This document shows positions 34,152 through 42,295 of a stretch of DNA of 64,000 nucleotides, piece by piece. The stretch is taken from the NCBI GenBank assembly GCA_963743945.1, contig CAVURO010000008.1, positions 124,001 through 188,000 on the forward strand, given 5' to 3'. This DNA comes from JACOTK01 sp963743945. GTDB lineage: Bacteria; Actinomycetota; Acidimicrobiia; Acidimicrobiales; CADCSY01. Numbering within the stretch: the first letter of the stretch is position 1; every line of letters begins with the position of its first letter. Made by a program: the position numbers and the translations under genes. The notes beneath the pieces were generated by a model. It searched no databases and was not told the origin of the DNA. It saw nothing but the letters and a program-made list of their open reading frames with translations.

Positions 34152-34819
34152 TGCGGGTGGTCATCGCAGGCGGCGGCAACGTCGGGCTGCACATCGCAGC
34201 GGACCTGAACGCGGCGGGACATGACGTGTTGGTGCTCGAGCAGGTCGAGGCCATCGTCAAGCGAGCCGTCGCCTCGGGCGAGTACGGGGGCGTCGACTTC
34301 AAGGTGGTCGATGCGTGTGAGCTTGCGGCGCTGTCGGCGGTGGATCTTTCGACCGCCGATGTGGTTGCCGCGGTCACGGGCGACGACGAGGACAACCTCG
34401 TGGTCTCGCTGTTGGCAAAGCAGGAGTTCGGGGTTCCACGGGTCATTGCACGGGTGAACCATCCCAAGAACGAATGGATGTTCAACGAGACCTGGGGAGT
34501 CGACGTCGCCGTCTCCACCCCGCATCTCATCACCGCCCTGGTCGAGGAGGCCGTCAGTGTGGGCACCCTGGTCCGGCTGCTCCAGTTCGAGGGCGGAAAG
34601 GCGCGTCTCGTCGAGGTGACGCTCGCCGATCGCTCGCCCGCCGCGGGGCTTCGTGTTGCCGACCTGGATCTCCCCCGAGACTCGACGTTGGTCGCGATCA
34701 TCCGTGACGAGCACGTCGTGGTGCCACGAGGCGACACACCGTTGCAGGCCCAGGACGAGGTCCTGGTGCTCGTCACTCCCGACTCCGAGGAGCAGGTGCG
34801 GGCCGCTCTCGTGGGCTGA
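34151..34819 (+). CDS. TrkA-family potassium uptake regulator, second copy (CeoC-like)
   Basis: The 222-residue protein repeats the TrkA-N (GGGNVGLHIA, VVDACE, TGDDEDNLVVSLLAKQ) plus TrkA-C (LRVADLDLPRDSTLVAIIR, QDEVLVLV) layout. The start ATG shares its A with the TGA of the first TrkA gene. The membrane channel or transporter they control is likely the neighbouring APC permease or an unlinked Trk/Kup protein. Its own stop codon is the first of four in a tandem repeat that follows. Confidence 0.9.
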   Translation: MRVVIAGGGNVGLHIAADLNAAGHDVLVLEQVEAIVKRAVASGEYGGVDFKVVDACELAALSAVDLSTADVVAAVTGDDEDNLVVSLLAKQEFGVPRVIARVNHPKNEWMFNETWGVDVAVSTPHLITALVEEAVSVGTLVRLLQFEGGKARLVEVTLADRSPAAGLRVADLDLPRDSTLVAIIRDEHVVVPRGDTPLQAQDEVLVLVTPDSEEQVRAALVG

Positions 34820-34869
34820 GTCCGCCCGGCTGAGTCCGCCCGGCTGAGTCCGCCCGGCTGAGTCCGCCC
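34814..34869. repeat. 14-bp tandem repeat, four perfect copies, each with a TGA
   Basis: GGCTGAGTCCGCCC is repeated at 34814, 34828, 34842 and 34856 without error. The first copy contains the TrkA stop codon (34817-34819). Since 14 is not a multiple of three, the four TGAs cover all three reading frames. The core GCTGAGTCCGC also occurs in the repeat after metH. Confidence 0.95.
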
Positions 34870-34881
34870 CGAACCTCCCGC

Positions 34882-35241
34882 TCAGGCCAGGAGGGTGTAC
34901 GCCGGGTTGAGGAAGATCACGCGACCGTTGCTCTGCCGGGCGACCCCGGAAAGGGCGATCGCCTGTCCGGGGCCGATGCCCTTGATGCGGCGACGACCGT
35001 GGAAGACGGCGGTGGCCTCGCCGCTCCCGTCGCTCACCACGATCTCCAACGACGGACATCCCGCCCGTGGAACCACCCGCATGCGGCTCACCTCGCCGAT
35101 GACCTCGACCCTTTGGCGCAACGGGCATTCCGACAAGGCGGTCCGTCCCTCTCGATGCGGCACGAACCTGCCCTGGACGCGTTGGCGATCAAGCTCGTCC
35201 ACGGGTGTCTTGAGGCCCTTGACCATCTTGCGAATGCCCAT
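34882..35241 (-). CDS. OB-fold nucleic-acid-binding protein
   Basis: The 119-residue protein contains an OB fold (VEVIGEVSRMRVVPRAG, LEIVVSDGSGEATAVFHGRRRIKGI, GQAIALSGVARQSNGRVIFLNPAY), the tRNA_anti/RecG-wedge type that binds single-stranded nucleic acid. A homologue sits in the same place in mycobacteria (Rv2694c) beside ceoB-ceoC. Its role is unknown. The DUF3159 membrane protein that lies between them in mycobacteria (Rv2693c) is absent here. It converges with the TrkA pair across the stop-codon repeat. Confidence 0.8.
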   Translation of the reverse strand: MGIRKMVKGLKTPVDELDRQRVQGRFVPHREGRTALSECPLRQRVEVIGEVSRMRVVPRAGCPSLEIVVSDGSGEATAVFHGRRRIKGIGPGQAIALSGVARQSNGRVIFLNPAYTLLA

Positions 35242-35361
35242 GCATCGATCTTAAGGGACCACCGGGAAGCTGCCTGCACGAAACCGTGAAGAACCCGGAG
35301 GTGAAGAGATCCGAACGACGCAACGTGGCGCTCGCCTCGTGAGCGTGTCTCCCAGGGGTCC

Positions 35362-36555
35362 TCAGCTTCGTTGCCAGTCCTTCCAGACGGGGTCGTACCC
35401 GGCGGCACGTAGTGCCACGGCGACCTCGGCCGGGCTGCGGTGATCACTGACCTCGAATTGGGGGTCGCTGCGATCCGGGGTGGTGTAGCCGCCCGGCTCG
35501 GTGCTCGACCCGGCGGACAGAGTGGTCACCCCGAGGGGAACCAGCGCGTCGCGCAGCTCGGCCGGCTCACGGGTCGAGAGGGTGATCCCGACATCGGGAA
35601 GGGTGAGGCGCAGCGCGCACATCAGCTGGACCAAGTGATCGTCGCGGACGGGATCCGCCGGCTCGAAGCCGCCGGCCGCGGGCCGAAGGCGGGGGAGCGC
35701 AACGCTGATCTCCGAGCGCCACCATCGCCTGGTGAGGGCCGCCGCATGGGTGGCGAGGGCGATGGCCTCGGATCGCCAGTCGTCGTGGAGACCGAGCAAC
35801 GCGCCGATGCCGAGCCGGCGCATACCCGCCTCGCCGCCTCGGTCGGGCGCCGCGATCCGCCAGTCGTAGTTGCGCTTCTTTCCCCTGAGGTGAACGTCGG
35901 CATAGGTGGATCGGTCGTAGGTCTCCTGGTAGACCACCAGCCCGTCGCAACCGGCCGCCAGGAGCCTGCGATACATGTCGGTGTCCCAGACCTGGACTTC
36001 GACCGAGAGCTCGTCGACGACGGGCGCGATCGCCTCGACACATGCCACGAGGTAATCCCGGTTCACGATGCGGGCATGCTCGCCCGCCACGAGGAGCAGG
36101 TGACGAAAGCCCCGACCTGCCAGCTCCTCGGCCTCTGCCCGGGCCTCCTCGGGCTCCAGGGTCCGTCGGGTGATGGGGTTGCCGGCGGAGAAGCCGCAGT
36201 AGGTGCATGTCGAGACGCACTCGCTGGACAGGTAGAGCGGGGCGAAGAGGCGAACGGTTCGCCCGAAGCGCTGCAGGGTCAGTCGGTGGGCGGCGGTTGC
36301 AAGGTCCTCGAGGCGAGCCGCGGCAGGCACCGAGAGCAGCGCCGAAAAGTCGCGGAGGTCGCGACGCGAGGCCGCGAGAGCACGGTCGACGTCGGTCGGG
36401 GTTGCGCGGTCGACGAGCTCCCGCAGCCCTGCAAGGTCGGTGCCGAGCAGATCGGCCGCGGCCGAGTGGGGCGGCACGGTCTGGGGTCGCTGTTCAAGGG
36501 TGAGCGGCGTCGGAGCGGCGCCTGCGAGCGATGCTCCCGTTGCGAGCGACGTCAC
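35362..36555 (-). CDS. thiH: 2-iminoacetate synthase (tyrosine lyase)
   Basis: The 397-residue radical-SAM protein has C113-x3-C117-x2-C120 (CVSTCTYCGF) and ThiH features LLLVAGEH, VYQETYDRSTYADVHLRGKK and the C-terminal GSSTEPGGY. ThiH cleaves tyrosine to dehydroglycine for the thiamin thiazole ring. It overlaps the thiG stop by four bases (ATGA), so the two are coupled. ThiH is typical of facultative or anaerobic thiazole pathways, whereas most aerobic actinobacteria use the oxidase ThiO. It sits under the TPP riboswitch. Confidence 0.93.
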   Translation of the reverse strand: MTSLATGASLAGAAPTPLTLEQRPQTVPPHSAAADLLGTDLAGLRELVDRATPTDVDRALAASRRDLRDFSALLSVPAAARLEDLATAAHRLTLQRFGRTVRLFAPLYLSSECVSTCTYCGFSAGNPITRRTLEPEEARAEAEELAGRGFRHLLLVAGEHARIVNRDYLVACVEAIAPVVDELSVEVQVWDTDMYRRLLAAGCDGLVVYQETYDRSTYADVHLRGKKRNYDWRIAAPDRGGEAGMRRLGIGALLGLHDDWRSEAIALATHAAALTRRWWRSEISVALPRLRPAAGGFEPADPVRDDHLVQLMCALRLTLPDVGITLSTREPAELRDALVPLGVTTLSAGSSTEPGGYTTPDRSDPQFEVSDHRSPAEVAVALRAAGYDPVWKDWQRS

Positions 36556-37403
36556 GCCCGGCTCGAGCCGGTCGGGTCGAGGAACCCGGTGAGCGGCGAT
36601 GAGGGCGACGCCTGGCTCCCGGGAGCGCCGAGCCCGGCGAGGAAGGCCGTTCGCCCGGCGATGACCCCGAGGCGAAAGGCTCGGGCCATCTCCGTGACGT
36701 CACCGGCGATGCTGATGGCGGTGTTGACGAGCACGGCGCTCGCCCCCATCTCCATGGCCTCGGCGGCATGGGAAGGCGCGCCGAGGCCTGCGTCGACGAC
36801 GACCGGCACCAGGGCCTGCTCCACGATGATCTCCAGTGCGTCGCGGGTCCGGATACCTCGGTTCGAGCCGATCCACGAACCAAGCGGCATCACCGTGGCG
36901 CATCCGACCTCCTCGAGGTGCTTGCAGAGCACCGGGTCGGCCGAGCAGTAGGGCAGCACCGTGAAGCCCTCACCGACCAGTTGCTCGGCGGCACGAAGGG
37001 TCTCCACGGGGTCGGGCAGCAGATGGCGGGGGTCGGGGGTGACCTCCAGCTTGATCCAGTCGGGGTGCCCGGCAGCAGCGGCGAGTCGAGCCAGTCGAAC
37101 CGCCTCGTCGGCATCGACCGCGCCCGAGGTGTTCGTGAGCAACAACACGTCCCGGGGGAGCGCGTCGAGGATGTTGTCGTCGCCTCGCCCCGAAAGATCG
37201 ACCCGTCGGAGCGCGACGGTCACCATCTCGGTCCCCGAGGACCTGATGGCATCGCGCAGCGAGGCGATCGAGGGGAACTTTCCCGTCCCGAGGAAGAGGC
37301 GAGACCGAAAGGTCCTGCCGGCGATGACCAGCGGGTCGTCCTTCTGCGGGTCGTCGATCTGCGGCTCGTCGATCTGCGGCTCCGTCATGTCGAGGTCGCT
37401 CAT
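36552..37403 (-). CDS. thiG: Thiazole synthase
   Basis: The 283-residue TIM-barrel protein has the family start LVIAGRTFRSRLFLGTGKF (25-43), the Schiff-base lysine at about 118 (WIKLEV) and the GGAPS-like phosphate site (DAGLGAPSHAAEAMEMGA). It joins deoxyxylulose phosphate, dehydroglycine and ThiS-thiocarboxylate into the thiazole. The first ~24 residues are not family sequence: they include EPQIDEPQIDDPQ, produced by a 15-bp tandem repeat. thiS, thiF and thiE are not adjacent; the ThiF-like protein at 54864 might serve. Expression is probably controlled by the riboswitch upstream. Confidence 0.93.
   Translation of the reverse strand: MSDLDMTEPQIDEPQIDDPQKDDPLVIAGRTFRSRLFLGTGKFPSIASLRDAIRSSGTEMVTVALRRVDLSGRGDDNILDALPRDVLLLTNTSGAVDADEAVRLARLAAAAGHPDWIKLEVTPDPRHLLPDPVETLRAAEQLVGEGFTVLPYCSADPVLCKHLEEVGCATVMPLGSWIGSNRGIRTRDALEIIVEQALVPVVVDAGLGAPSHAAEAMEMGASAVLVNTAISIAGDVTEMARAFRLGVIAGRTAFLAGLGAPGSQASPSSPLTGFLDPTGSSRA
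37336..37380. repeat. 15-bp coding repeat in thiG N-terminus
   Basis: TCGTCGATCTGCGGC is perfect at 37351-37365 and 37366-37380, with a diverged copy at 37336-37350. It encodes the repeated EPQID-like segment of ThiG before the conserved domain. Confidence 0.85.
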
Positions 37404-37406
37404 CGC

Positions 37407-37503
37407 TCACGCTCCCTGGCCCGCATGACCGGGCCGGTCCTGGGAGGGTCGCGGCCTGCGCGGCCGCCTCTCAGCCCGTCGCAACGGGCTCCCCTGCGTC
37501 TTG
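37407..37503 (-). promoter_or_regulatory. Thiamin pyrophosphate (TPP) riboswitch
   Basis: On the complement the leader of thiG shows, in order, the conserved TPP-aptamer pieces: ACGCAGGGGAGCCC, GGGCTGAGAGG (the CUGAGA motif), a GC hairpin, GACCCT, then CAGGACC and the final CCAGGGAGCGT. The 5' ACGC can pair with the 3' GCGT as stem P1. The GGGAG next to that stem, 10 bases before the thiG ATG, is the likely ribosome site, so ligand binding would hide it and lower translation of thiG-thiH. CAGGACC is slightly off the usual UGAACCUGA box. Confidence 0.85.
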
Positions 37504-37577
37504 TTGCCTCAGGCTACCTCTTTCCCGCTCACCGAGCGCTCGTTGTCGGCCCGGAGGGATGCTTTCCATGAGCAGGC

Positions 37578-37583
37578 TAGGAT
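37578..37583 (+). promoter_or_regulatory. -10 hexamer for the 30-residue peptide gene (leaderless)
   Basis: TAGGAT ends 7 bases before the GTG at 37591. It supports transcription beginning at the start of this small frame. Confidence 0.4.
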
Positions 37584-37590
37584 CTTGGGA

Positions 37591-37683
37591 GTGAACACTC
37601 GTCGGCTGATACTCGCGGCTGTTGCGTGCGGGGTCGTCATCGTTGCGGCATTTGCCGTGCAGTTCATGCAGTTGAGCAGCTGA
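37591..37683 (+). CDS. Small single-pass membrane peptide (30 residues)
   Basis: A GTG-initiated frame encodes a basic start (MNTRR) and one hydrophobic helix (LILAAVACGVVIVAAFAVQF), ending MQLSS. It has a TANNNT -10 seven bases upstream and lies 94 bases before lpd on the same strand. I do not recognise a family. The clear membrane-peptide pattern and promoter make translation plausible. The stop codon lies in a 14-bp direct repeat. Confidence 0.45.
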   Translation: MNTRRLILAAVACGVVIVAAFAVQFMQLSS

Positions 37684-37700
37684 GCGGTTGAGCAGCTGAG
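37671..37700. repeat. 14-bp direct repeat duplicating a stop codon
   Basis: GTTGAGCAGCTGAG occurs at 37671-37684 and 37687-37700. The first copy ends the 30-residue peptide gene (TGA 37681-37683) and the second repeats the TGA 16 bases on. Confidence 0.8.
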
Positions 37701-37777
37701 GGACGGGCAAGGGCGTCGGTGGTGCCGGGTGTGCCTGCGGCGGACGAGATCGGGGCATGGGAGAGGAGAAGGGCGAC

Positions 37778-39178
37778 GTGGCTGACCGGTTCGACGTGGT
37801 GATCATCGGAGGAGGCCCCGGCGGGTACGCCGCCGCGCTGTACGGGGCGGCGGCAGGTCTCTCGATTGCCCTGGTGGAGCGCGACAAGGTCGGGGGGACG
37901 TGCCTGCACCGAGGTTGCATTCCGGCCAAGGAGATCCTCGAGTCGGCGGCGGTGTTCCGCACCGTCAATCACGCCGCGACGTTCGGGGTGCAGGTGGGGC
38001 CGGCAACGATGGACTTCCCCGTCACGATGGCTCGCAAGGACCAGGTGGTCGACGGGCTCTGGAAGGGCCTCGCCGGGTTGCTCAAGTCTCGGAAGGTCTC
38101 GACCTTCGCCGGCACCGGCGCCTTCGCGGGCAACGGGCGAGTGGTCGTCACCGACGACCAGGGGGCGACCACGGAGCTCGTGGGCGCCAACGTGATCCTG
38201 GCGACGGGGTCCGCACCGCGCACGATTCCGGGATTCGAGGTCGATGGTCGGTTCGTTCAGACCTCCGATGAGGTGCTGGCGACCGACACGCTGCCGGCTT
38301 CGGTCGCCGTCATCGGCGGCGGAGCCATCGGGTGCGAGTTCGCCTCGATGATGCTCGACCTCGGTGTGAAGGTGACGATGCTGGAAGGGCTCCCCAAGAT
38401 CCTTCCCGGCTGCGACGCCGATGTCGCCGAGGTCGTGCGGAAGAGCTTCGTGAAGCGGGGCATGGATGTCCGCACCGGCGTCGTGGTGACCGGCCACACG
38501 CCGGGGGAAGGCACCACGTTCGTGCAGCTCGAAGATGGGGAGTCGGTGGAGGTGGAGCGCATCATCGTCTCGGTGGGTCGCCGACCGCTGTCCGAGACGC
38601 TGGGCCTCGATGGCGCCGGTGTCGAGGTCGACGAACGGGGTTTCGTCAAGATCGACTCGACGTGTCGCACCAATGTCGGCGGCGTCTGGGCCATCGGTGA
38701 CCTGGTTGCCACACCCCAGCTCGCACACGTCGGCTTTGCCGAGGGCATGGTGGCCATTCGTGACATCCTCGGGGAGCCCCCGGCGCCGATCGCCTACGAC
38801 CGGATCCCCTGGTGCATCTACAGCCACCCGGAGGTGGCCTTTGCCGGTCATTCCGAGCAATCGGCGCGAGATGCCGGTTACGAGGTGGTGGTTTCCAAGC
38901 ACCAGTACCGAGGCAACGGCCGGGCCCTGATCCTGGGCGAGCCCGACGGCCTGGTGAAGGTCATAGCGGTCAAGGGCGCCGATGGGCGCGCCGGTCAGAT
39001 TCTCGGCGTCCACATGGTGGGGCCGTGGGTCACCGAGCAGCTTGGGCAGGGCTATCTCGCGGTCAACTGGGAGGCCACCGTCGACGAGGTGGCGGCCTTC
39101 ATCCAGCCGCATCCCACGTTGTCCGAATTGTTCGGGGAAACCGTTCTGTCGATGACCGGGAGAGGATTACATGGCTGA
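37778..39178 (+). CDS. lpdA: Dihydrolipoyl dehydrogenase (E3)
   Basis: Start at the GTG at 37778, preceded by GGAGAAGGG, gives 466 residues; an ATG at 37757 lacks a good ribosome site. The FAD motif IIGGGPGGYAAA, the redox disulfide C42-x4-C47 (GGTCLHRGCIPAK), the NAD motif IGGGAIGCEFA and the C-terminal active-site HPTLSE are all present. It reoxidises the dihydrolipoyl arm of 2-oxoacid dehydrogenase complexes. It overlaps the E2 gene by 8 bases and is followed by the lipoate-making gene, so supply and use of lipoate are in one operon. Confidence 0.95.
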   Translation: MADRFDVVIIGGGPGGYAAALYGAAAGLSIALVERDKVGGTCLHRGCIPAKEILESAAVFRTVNHAATFGVQVGPATMDFPVTMARKDQVVDGLWKGLAGLLKSRKVSTFAGTGAFAGNGRVVVTDDQGATTELVGANVILATGSAPRTIPGFEVDGRFVQTSDEVLATDTLPASVAVIGGGAIGCEFASMMLDLGVKVTMLEGLPKILPGCDADVAEVVRKSFVKRGMDVRTGVVVTGHTPGEGTTFVQLEDGESVEVERIIVSVGRRPLSETLGLDGAGVEVDERGFVKIDSTCRTNVGGVWAIGDLVATPQLAHVGFAEGMVAIRDILGEPPAPIAYDRIPWCIYSHPEVAFAGHSEQSARDAGYEVVVSKHQYRGNGRALILGEPDGLVKVIAVKGADGRAGQILGVHMVGPWVTEQLGQGYLAVNWEATVDEVAAFIQPHPTLSELFGETVLSMTGRGLHG

Positions 39179-40628
39179 TATCACGATGCCTCAGCTTGGC
39201 GAGACCGTGACCGAGGGCACGATCACCAAGTGGTACAAGCAGGTCGGCGATGGCGTTGCCGAGGACGAGACGCTCTTCGAGGTCTCCACCGACAAGGTCG
39301 ATTCGGAGGTTCCCTCGCCGGTCAGCGGCTTCGTGACCCAGATCCTGGTGCCCGAGGGGGCAACCGTGGATGTCGGCGTCGTTCTGGCCGTCGTCGAGGA
39401 CAGCCCCGCCGGCTCGGGCGCAGGCAACGGCTCGACGCCGGCCGAGGCCCCGGTGACCCCCGTTGACCAACCTCCCGTTTCGGACCCGCCCCCTGTTGTC
39501 GAACCCGCCCCCGTCGCTGCAGCCGTCCCCCCCGCCGCAGCCGTCCCCGCCGCCGCAGGAACGGTTGCCGAGCCGGTTCCGGCTGCTGCAGGAGCGATGC
39601 CCGGTTCCGCGCCGATTCCGACGACCTCAACGGGAAGCAGCCGCCTCCTGTCGCCGGTCGTCAGACGGCTCGTGGCCGAGCACGGGCTTGATCCCGCGAC
39701 GATTCCGGGAACGGGTGAAGGGGGCCGCATCACCCGAAACGACGTCCTGTCCCTGGTGGAGGATCGGGGGCGTGCCGGGACTGGGGCCGCTCCCATGGCA
39801 CCCGCTCAGGTGACACCCGCTCCCGTGGCGCCTGCGCCCGCCGTTGGCGCCATGGCGCCACCTGTCGCGCCGACCGGCACAACCCAGCCCTTTCCACCCG
39901 CAACGGCGGGTGAGCGTGACGAGGTGATTCCCTTCTCGAACATCCGGCGACGCACCGCCGAGCACATGGTGCGCTCACGGGCGACGTCAGCTCATGCCCT
40001 GGTGGTCGTCGAGGTCGACTACGACAGGCTCGAGCGCGTCCGACTCGCGGAGCGTGCGGCATTCAAGACGAGCGAGGGGGTCAGCCTGACCTATCTTTCC
40101 TTCATCGCCCGAGCGACGACCGATGCGATTCGGGAGTTCCCCCAGGTCAATGCATCGGTGGGGCCCAACGAGCTGATCGTGCATCACGACATCCATCTGG
40201 GTATCGCGGTCGACCTCGATTTCAATGGGCTCATGGTGCCTGTCGTCCATGACGCCGATGGCAAACGACTCCGCTCGTTGGCACGTGAGATCGCCGACCT
40301 TGCCGCGCGGGCCCGCACGAAGAAGCTCGGTCCCGACGACATCGCCGGGGGCACGTTCACCATCACCAATCCAGGACCGTTCGGCACATTGATGACCGCC
40401 GCGGTCATCAATCAGCCGCAGGTCGCGATCCTCTCGACCGACTCGGTCAAGAAGCGGCCGGTGGTCGTCACGTTGCCCGATGGAAGCGACACGATCGCCA
40501 TCCACCCGGTCGGCAACCTTGCGCTGTCCTGGGACCATCGGGCATTCGACGGTGCGTATGCCGCCTCGTTCGTCGCCAGGATCAAGGAGATCATCGAGAC
40601 CCGGGATTGGGCCGCGGAACTGTCATGA
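39171..40628 (+). CDS. sucB: 2-oxoacid dehydrogenase E2 acyltransferase (SucB-like)
   Basis: This 485-residue E2 has one lipoyl domain (1-78) with the lipoylation lysine in EVSTDKVDSEVPSP. A long Pro/Ala/Val linker follows, then an E3-binding domain (LLSPVVRRLVAEHGLDPA...GEGGRITRNDV), a second Pro/Ala linker and the catalytic domain with DHRAFDG near 455-461. The single lipoyl domain and MPQLGETVTEGTI start fit a succinyl-type E2, though branched-chain or pyruvate use is not excluded. No E1 gene is adjacent. Its stop overlaps the lipB-lipA start (ATGA). Confidence 0.9.
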   Translation: MADITMPQLGETVTEGTITKWYKQVGDGVAEDETLFEVSTDKVDSEVPSPVSGFVTQILVPEGATVDVGVVLAVVEDSPAGSGAGNGSTPAEAPVTPVDQPPVSDPPPVVEPAPVAAAVPPAAAVPAAAGTVAEPVPAAAGAMPGSAPIPTTSTGSSRLLSPVVRRLVAEHGLDPATIPGTGEGGRITRNDVLSLVEDRGRAGTGAAPMAPAQVTPAPVAPAPAVGAMAPPVAPTGTTQPFPPATAGERDEVIPFSNIRRRTAEHMVRSRATSAHALVVVEVDYDRLERVRLAERAAFKTSEGVSLTYLSFIARATTDAIREFPQVNASVGPNELIVHHDIHLGIAVDLDFNGLMVPVVHDADGKRLRSLAREIADLAARARTKKLGPDDIAGGTFTITNPGPFGTLMTAAVINQPQVAILSTDSVKKRPVVVTLPDGSDTIAIHPVGNLALSWDHRAFDGAYAASFVARIKEIIETRDWAAELS

Positions 40629-42295
40629 CGTTCCGGGCCCGTTGGCTGGGTCGGGTGGCGTACTCGGACGCGCAGGCCCTGCAGCAGAGCCTCTTCGAGC
40701 GTTCGACGGACAACCACCTGCTCCTGTTGGAGCATCCTCCGATCTACACGCTCGGTGTTCGGGCCAAGCCCGCTCACGTCCTGGTGGATCCTGAGTCGGT
40801 CGGGGCGCAGCTCCAGCGCACCAATCGTGGGGGCGACGTCACCTATCACGGGCCGGGTCAGCTGGTCGGCTATCCGATCGTGTCGGTTGCCGGCAAGGGC
40901 AGCGGCAACATGGCCGATACCGCCGCGTACGTGACGGCTGTCGAACAGCTCATCATGGACGTGCTCGCGGATGTCGGCCTCACGGACGCACACCGCCTCG
41001 ACGGTCTGCCGGGCGTGTGGGTCGGCAACGCAAAGATCTGCGCGATCGGGGTACGTCTCAGCCGGGGCCGCACGATGCACGGCTTCGCGCTCAACGTGGA
41101 CCCTGACCTCACCATGTTCGATCACATCGTGCCCTGTGGCATCCCTGACCGGTCCGTGACCTCGTTGGCCGCTCTCGGCGTGATCGTCACGATGGCCGAG
41201 GTGGTGGATGCGGTGGTGTTGCGAGCGAAAGAGCTGTGGGGCTCGGGTGAGGTCGAGCGTCAGGATCTCGCGTGGCGCGTGACGCCCGAGGATCTTTCGG
41301 CGTTCAGTCGAGGCGAGGTCCCGGCCGACCTGGCCGGGCAGGCGGGCCGGGCGGGGCGAGTCGACGCGAAGGGCGCCGGCGTCTCCGTTCGGATGACGGG
41401 CCGTCTGGCCGAGGCAGGCGTGACCCAGGGTCTGTCCATCGGCGAACGAAAGCCGGCGTGGCTGCGGGCCAAGGCAAGGATCGGCCCGGAGTACCTCGAG
41501 CTCAAGCGAACGATGCGCGAGCTGTCCCTGGTCACGGTCTGCGAGGAGGCGGGCTGTCCCAACATCTACGAGTGCTGGGCCGATCGGACCGCGACCTTCA
41601 TGATCAACGGTGACCGCTGCACGCGTGCATGCGGGTTCTGTCTGGTCGACACTCGACAACCCGAACCCCTCCCGATCGACGAGCCCGAGCGGGTTGCCGA
41701 GGCGGTGGCCCGGATGGATCTCGCGCATGCGGTCATCACCACGGTGGCGAGAGACGACCTGGACGACGGGGGTGCCGCTGCGTTCGCCGAGACGATTGGC
41801 GCCATCCGTGAGCGGACGCCCTCCTGCGACATCGAGGTCCTGATCTCCGACTGCAAGGGCGATCCTGTATCGCTCGAGCGCATCTTCGATGCCCGTCCCG
41901 ACGTCGTCAACCACAACATCGAGACGGTCGTGCGTCTGCAGCGGGCCGTGCGGCCGTCAGCCGGCTATGCAAGGTCGCTGGCCGTACTGGCTCGGGCGAA
42001 GAGCGCAGGCCTTACGACCAAGTCGGGAATGGTCCTGGGCCTGGGCGAGCGCGACGAGGAGATCGTCGGCGCCATGGCCGATCTGGCGGGAGTCGGCGTC
42101 GACATCGTCACGCTCGGCCAGTACCTCAGGCCGACCGAGCACCATCTCCCCGTCGAGCGATGGATCGATCCCGCCGGCTTCGAGATGCTTGCCGCCGCCG
42201 GTCGGGACCTGGGCATCGGCCACGTCGAGGCCTCCCCGCTGACCCGATCGAGCTACCACGCGCGTCAGGCCGCCTCCTCGGTCATCCGGGTCTGA
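40625..42295 (+). CDS. LipB-LipA fusion: octanoyltransferase plus lipoyl synthase
   Basis: One 556-residue reading frame without any stop contains two enzymes. Residues 1-220 are LipB: RGGDVTYHGPGQLVGYPI (69-86), catalytic Lys137 in AKICAIGVRL and Cys171 in IVPCGIPD. After a ~35-residue Ala/Gly linker, residues ~260-556 are LipA: auxiliary cluster C306-x4-C311-x5-C317, radical-SAM C332-x3-C336-x2-C339 and the C-terminal RSSYHAR. Together they transfer octanoate from ACP to lipoyl domains and insert the two sulfurs. The ATG overlaps the E2 stop, so the enzyme is co-translated with its substrate protein. lipB and lipA are normally separate genes. Confidence 0.93.
   Translation: MTFRARWLGRVAYSDAQALQQSLFERSTDNHLLLLEHPPIYTLGVRAKPAHVLVDPESVGAQLQRTNRGGDVTYHGPGQLVGYPIVSVAGKGSGNMADTAAYVTAVEQLIMDVLADVGLTDAHRLDGLPGVWVGNAKICAIGVRLSRGRTMHGFALNVDPDLTMFDHIVPCGIPDRSVTSLAALGVIVTMAEVVDAVVLRAKELWGSGEVERQDLAWRVTPEDLSAFSRGEVPADLAGQAGRAGRVDAKGAGVSVRMTGRLAEAGVTQGLSIGERKPAWLRAKARIGPEYLELKRTMRELSLVTVCEEAGCPNIYECWADRTATFMINGDRCTRACGFCLVDTRQPEPLPIDEPERVAEAVARMDLAHAVITTVARDDLDDGGAAAFAETIGAIRERTPSCDIEVLISDCKGDPVSLERIFDARPDVVNHNIETVVRLQRAVRPSAGYARSLAVLARAKSAGLTTKSGMVLGLGERDEEIVGAMADLAGVGVDIVTLGQYLRPTEHHLPVERWIDPAGFEMLAAAGRDLGIGHVEASPLTRSSYHARQAASSVIRV

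Noticed and set aside
41394..42295. Separate lipA gene starting inside the lipB frame
   Set aside because: There is no stop codon ending lipB before it and no ribosome site at the internal ATG; a fusion is the simpler reading.
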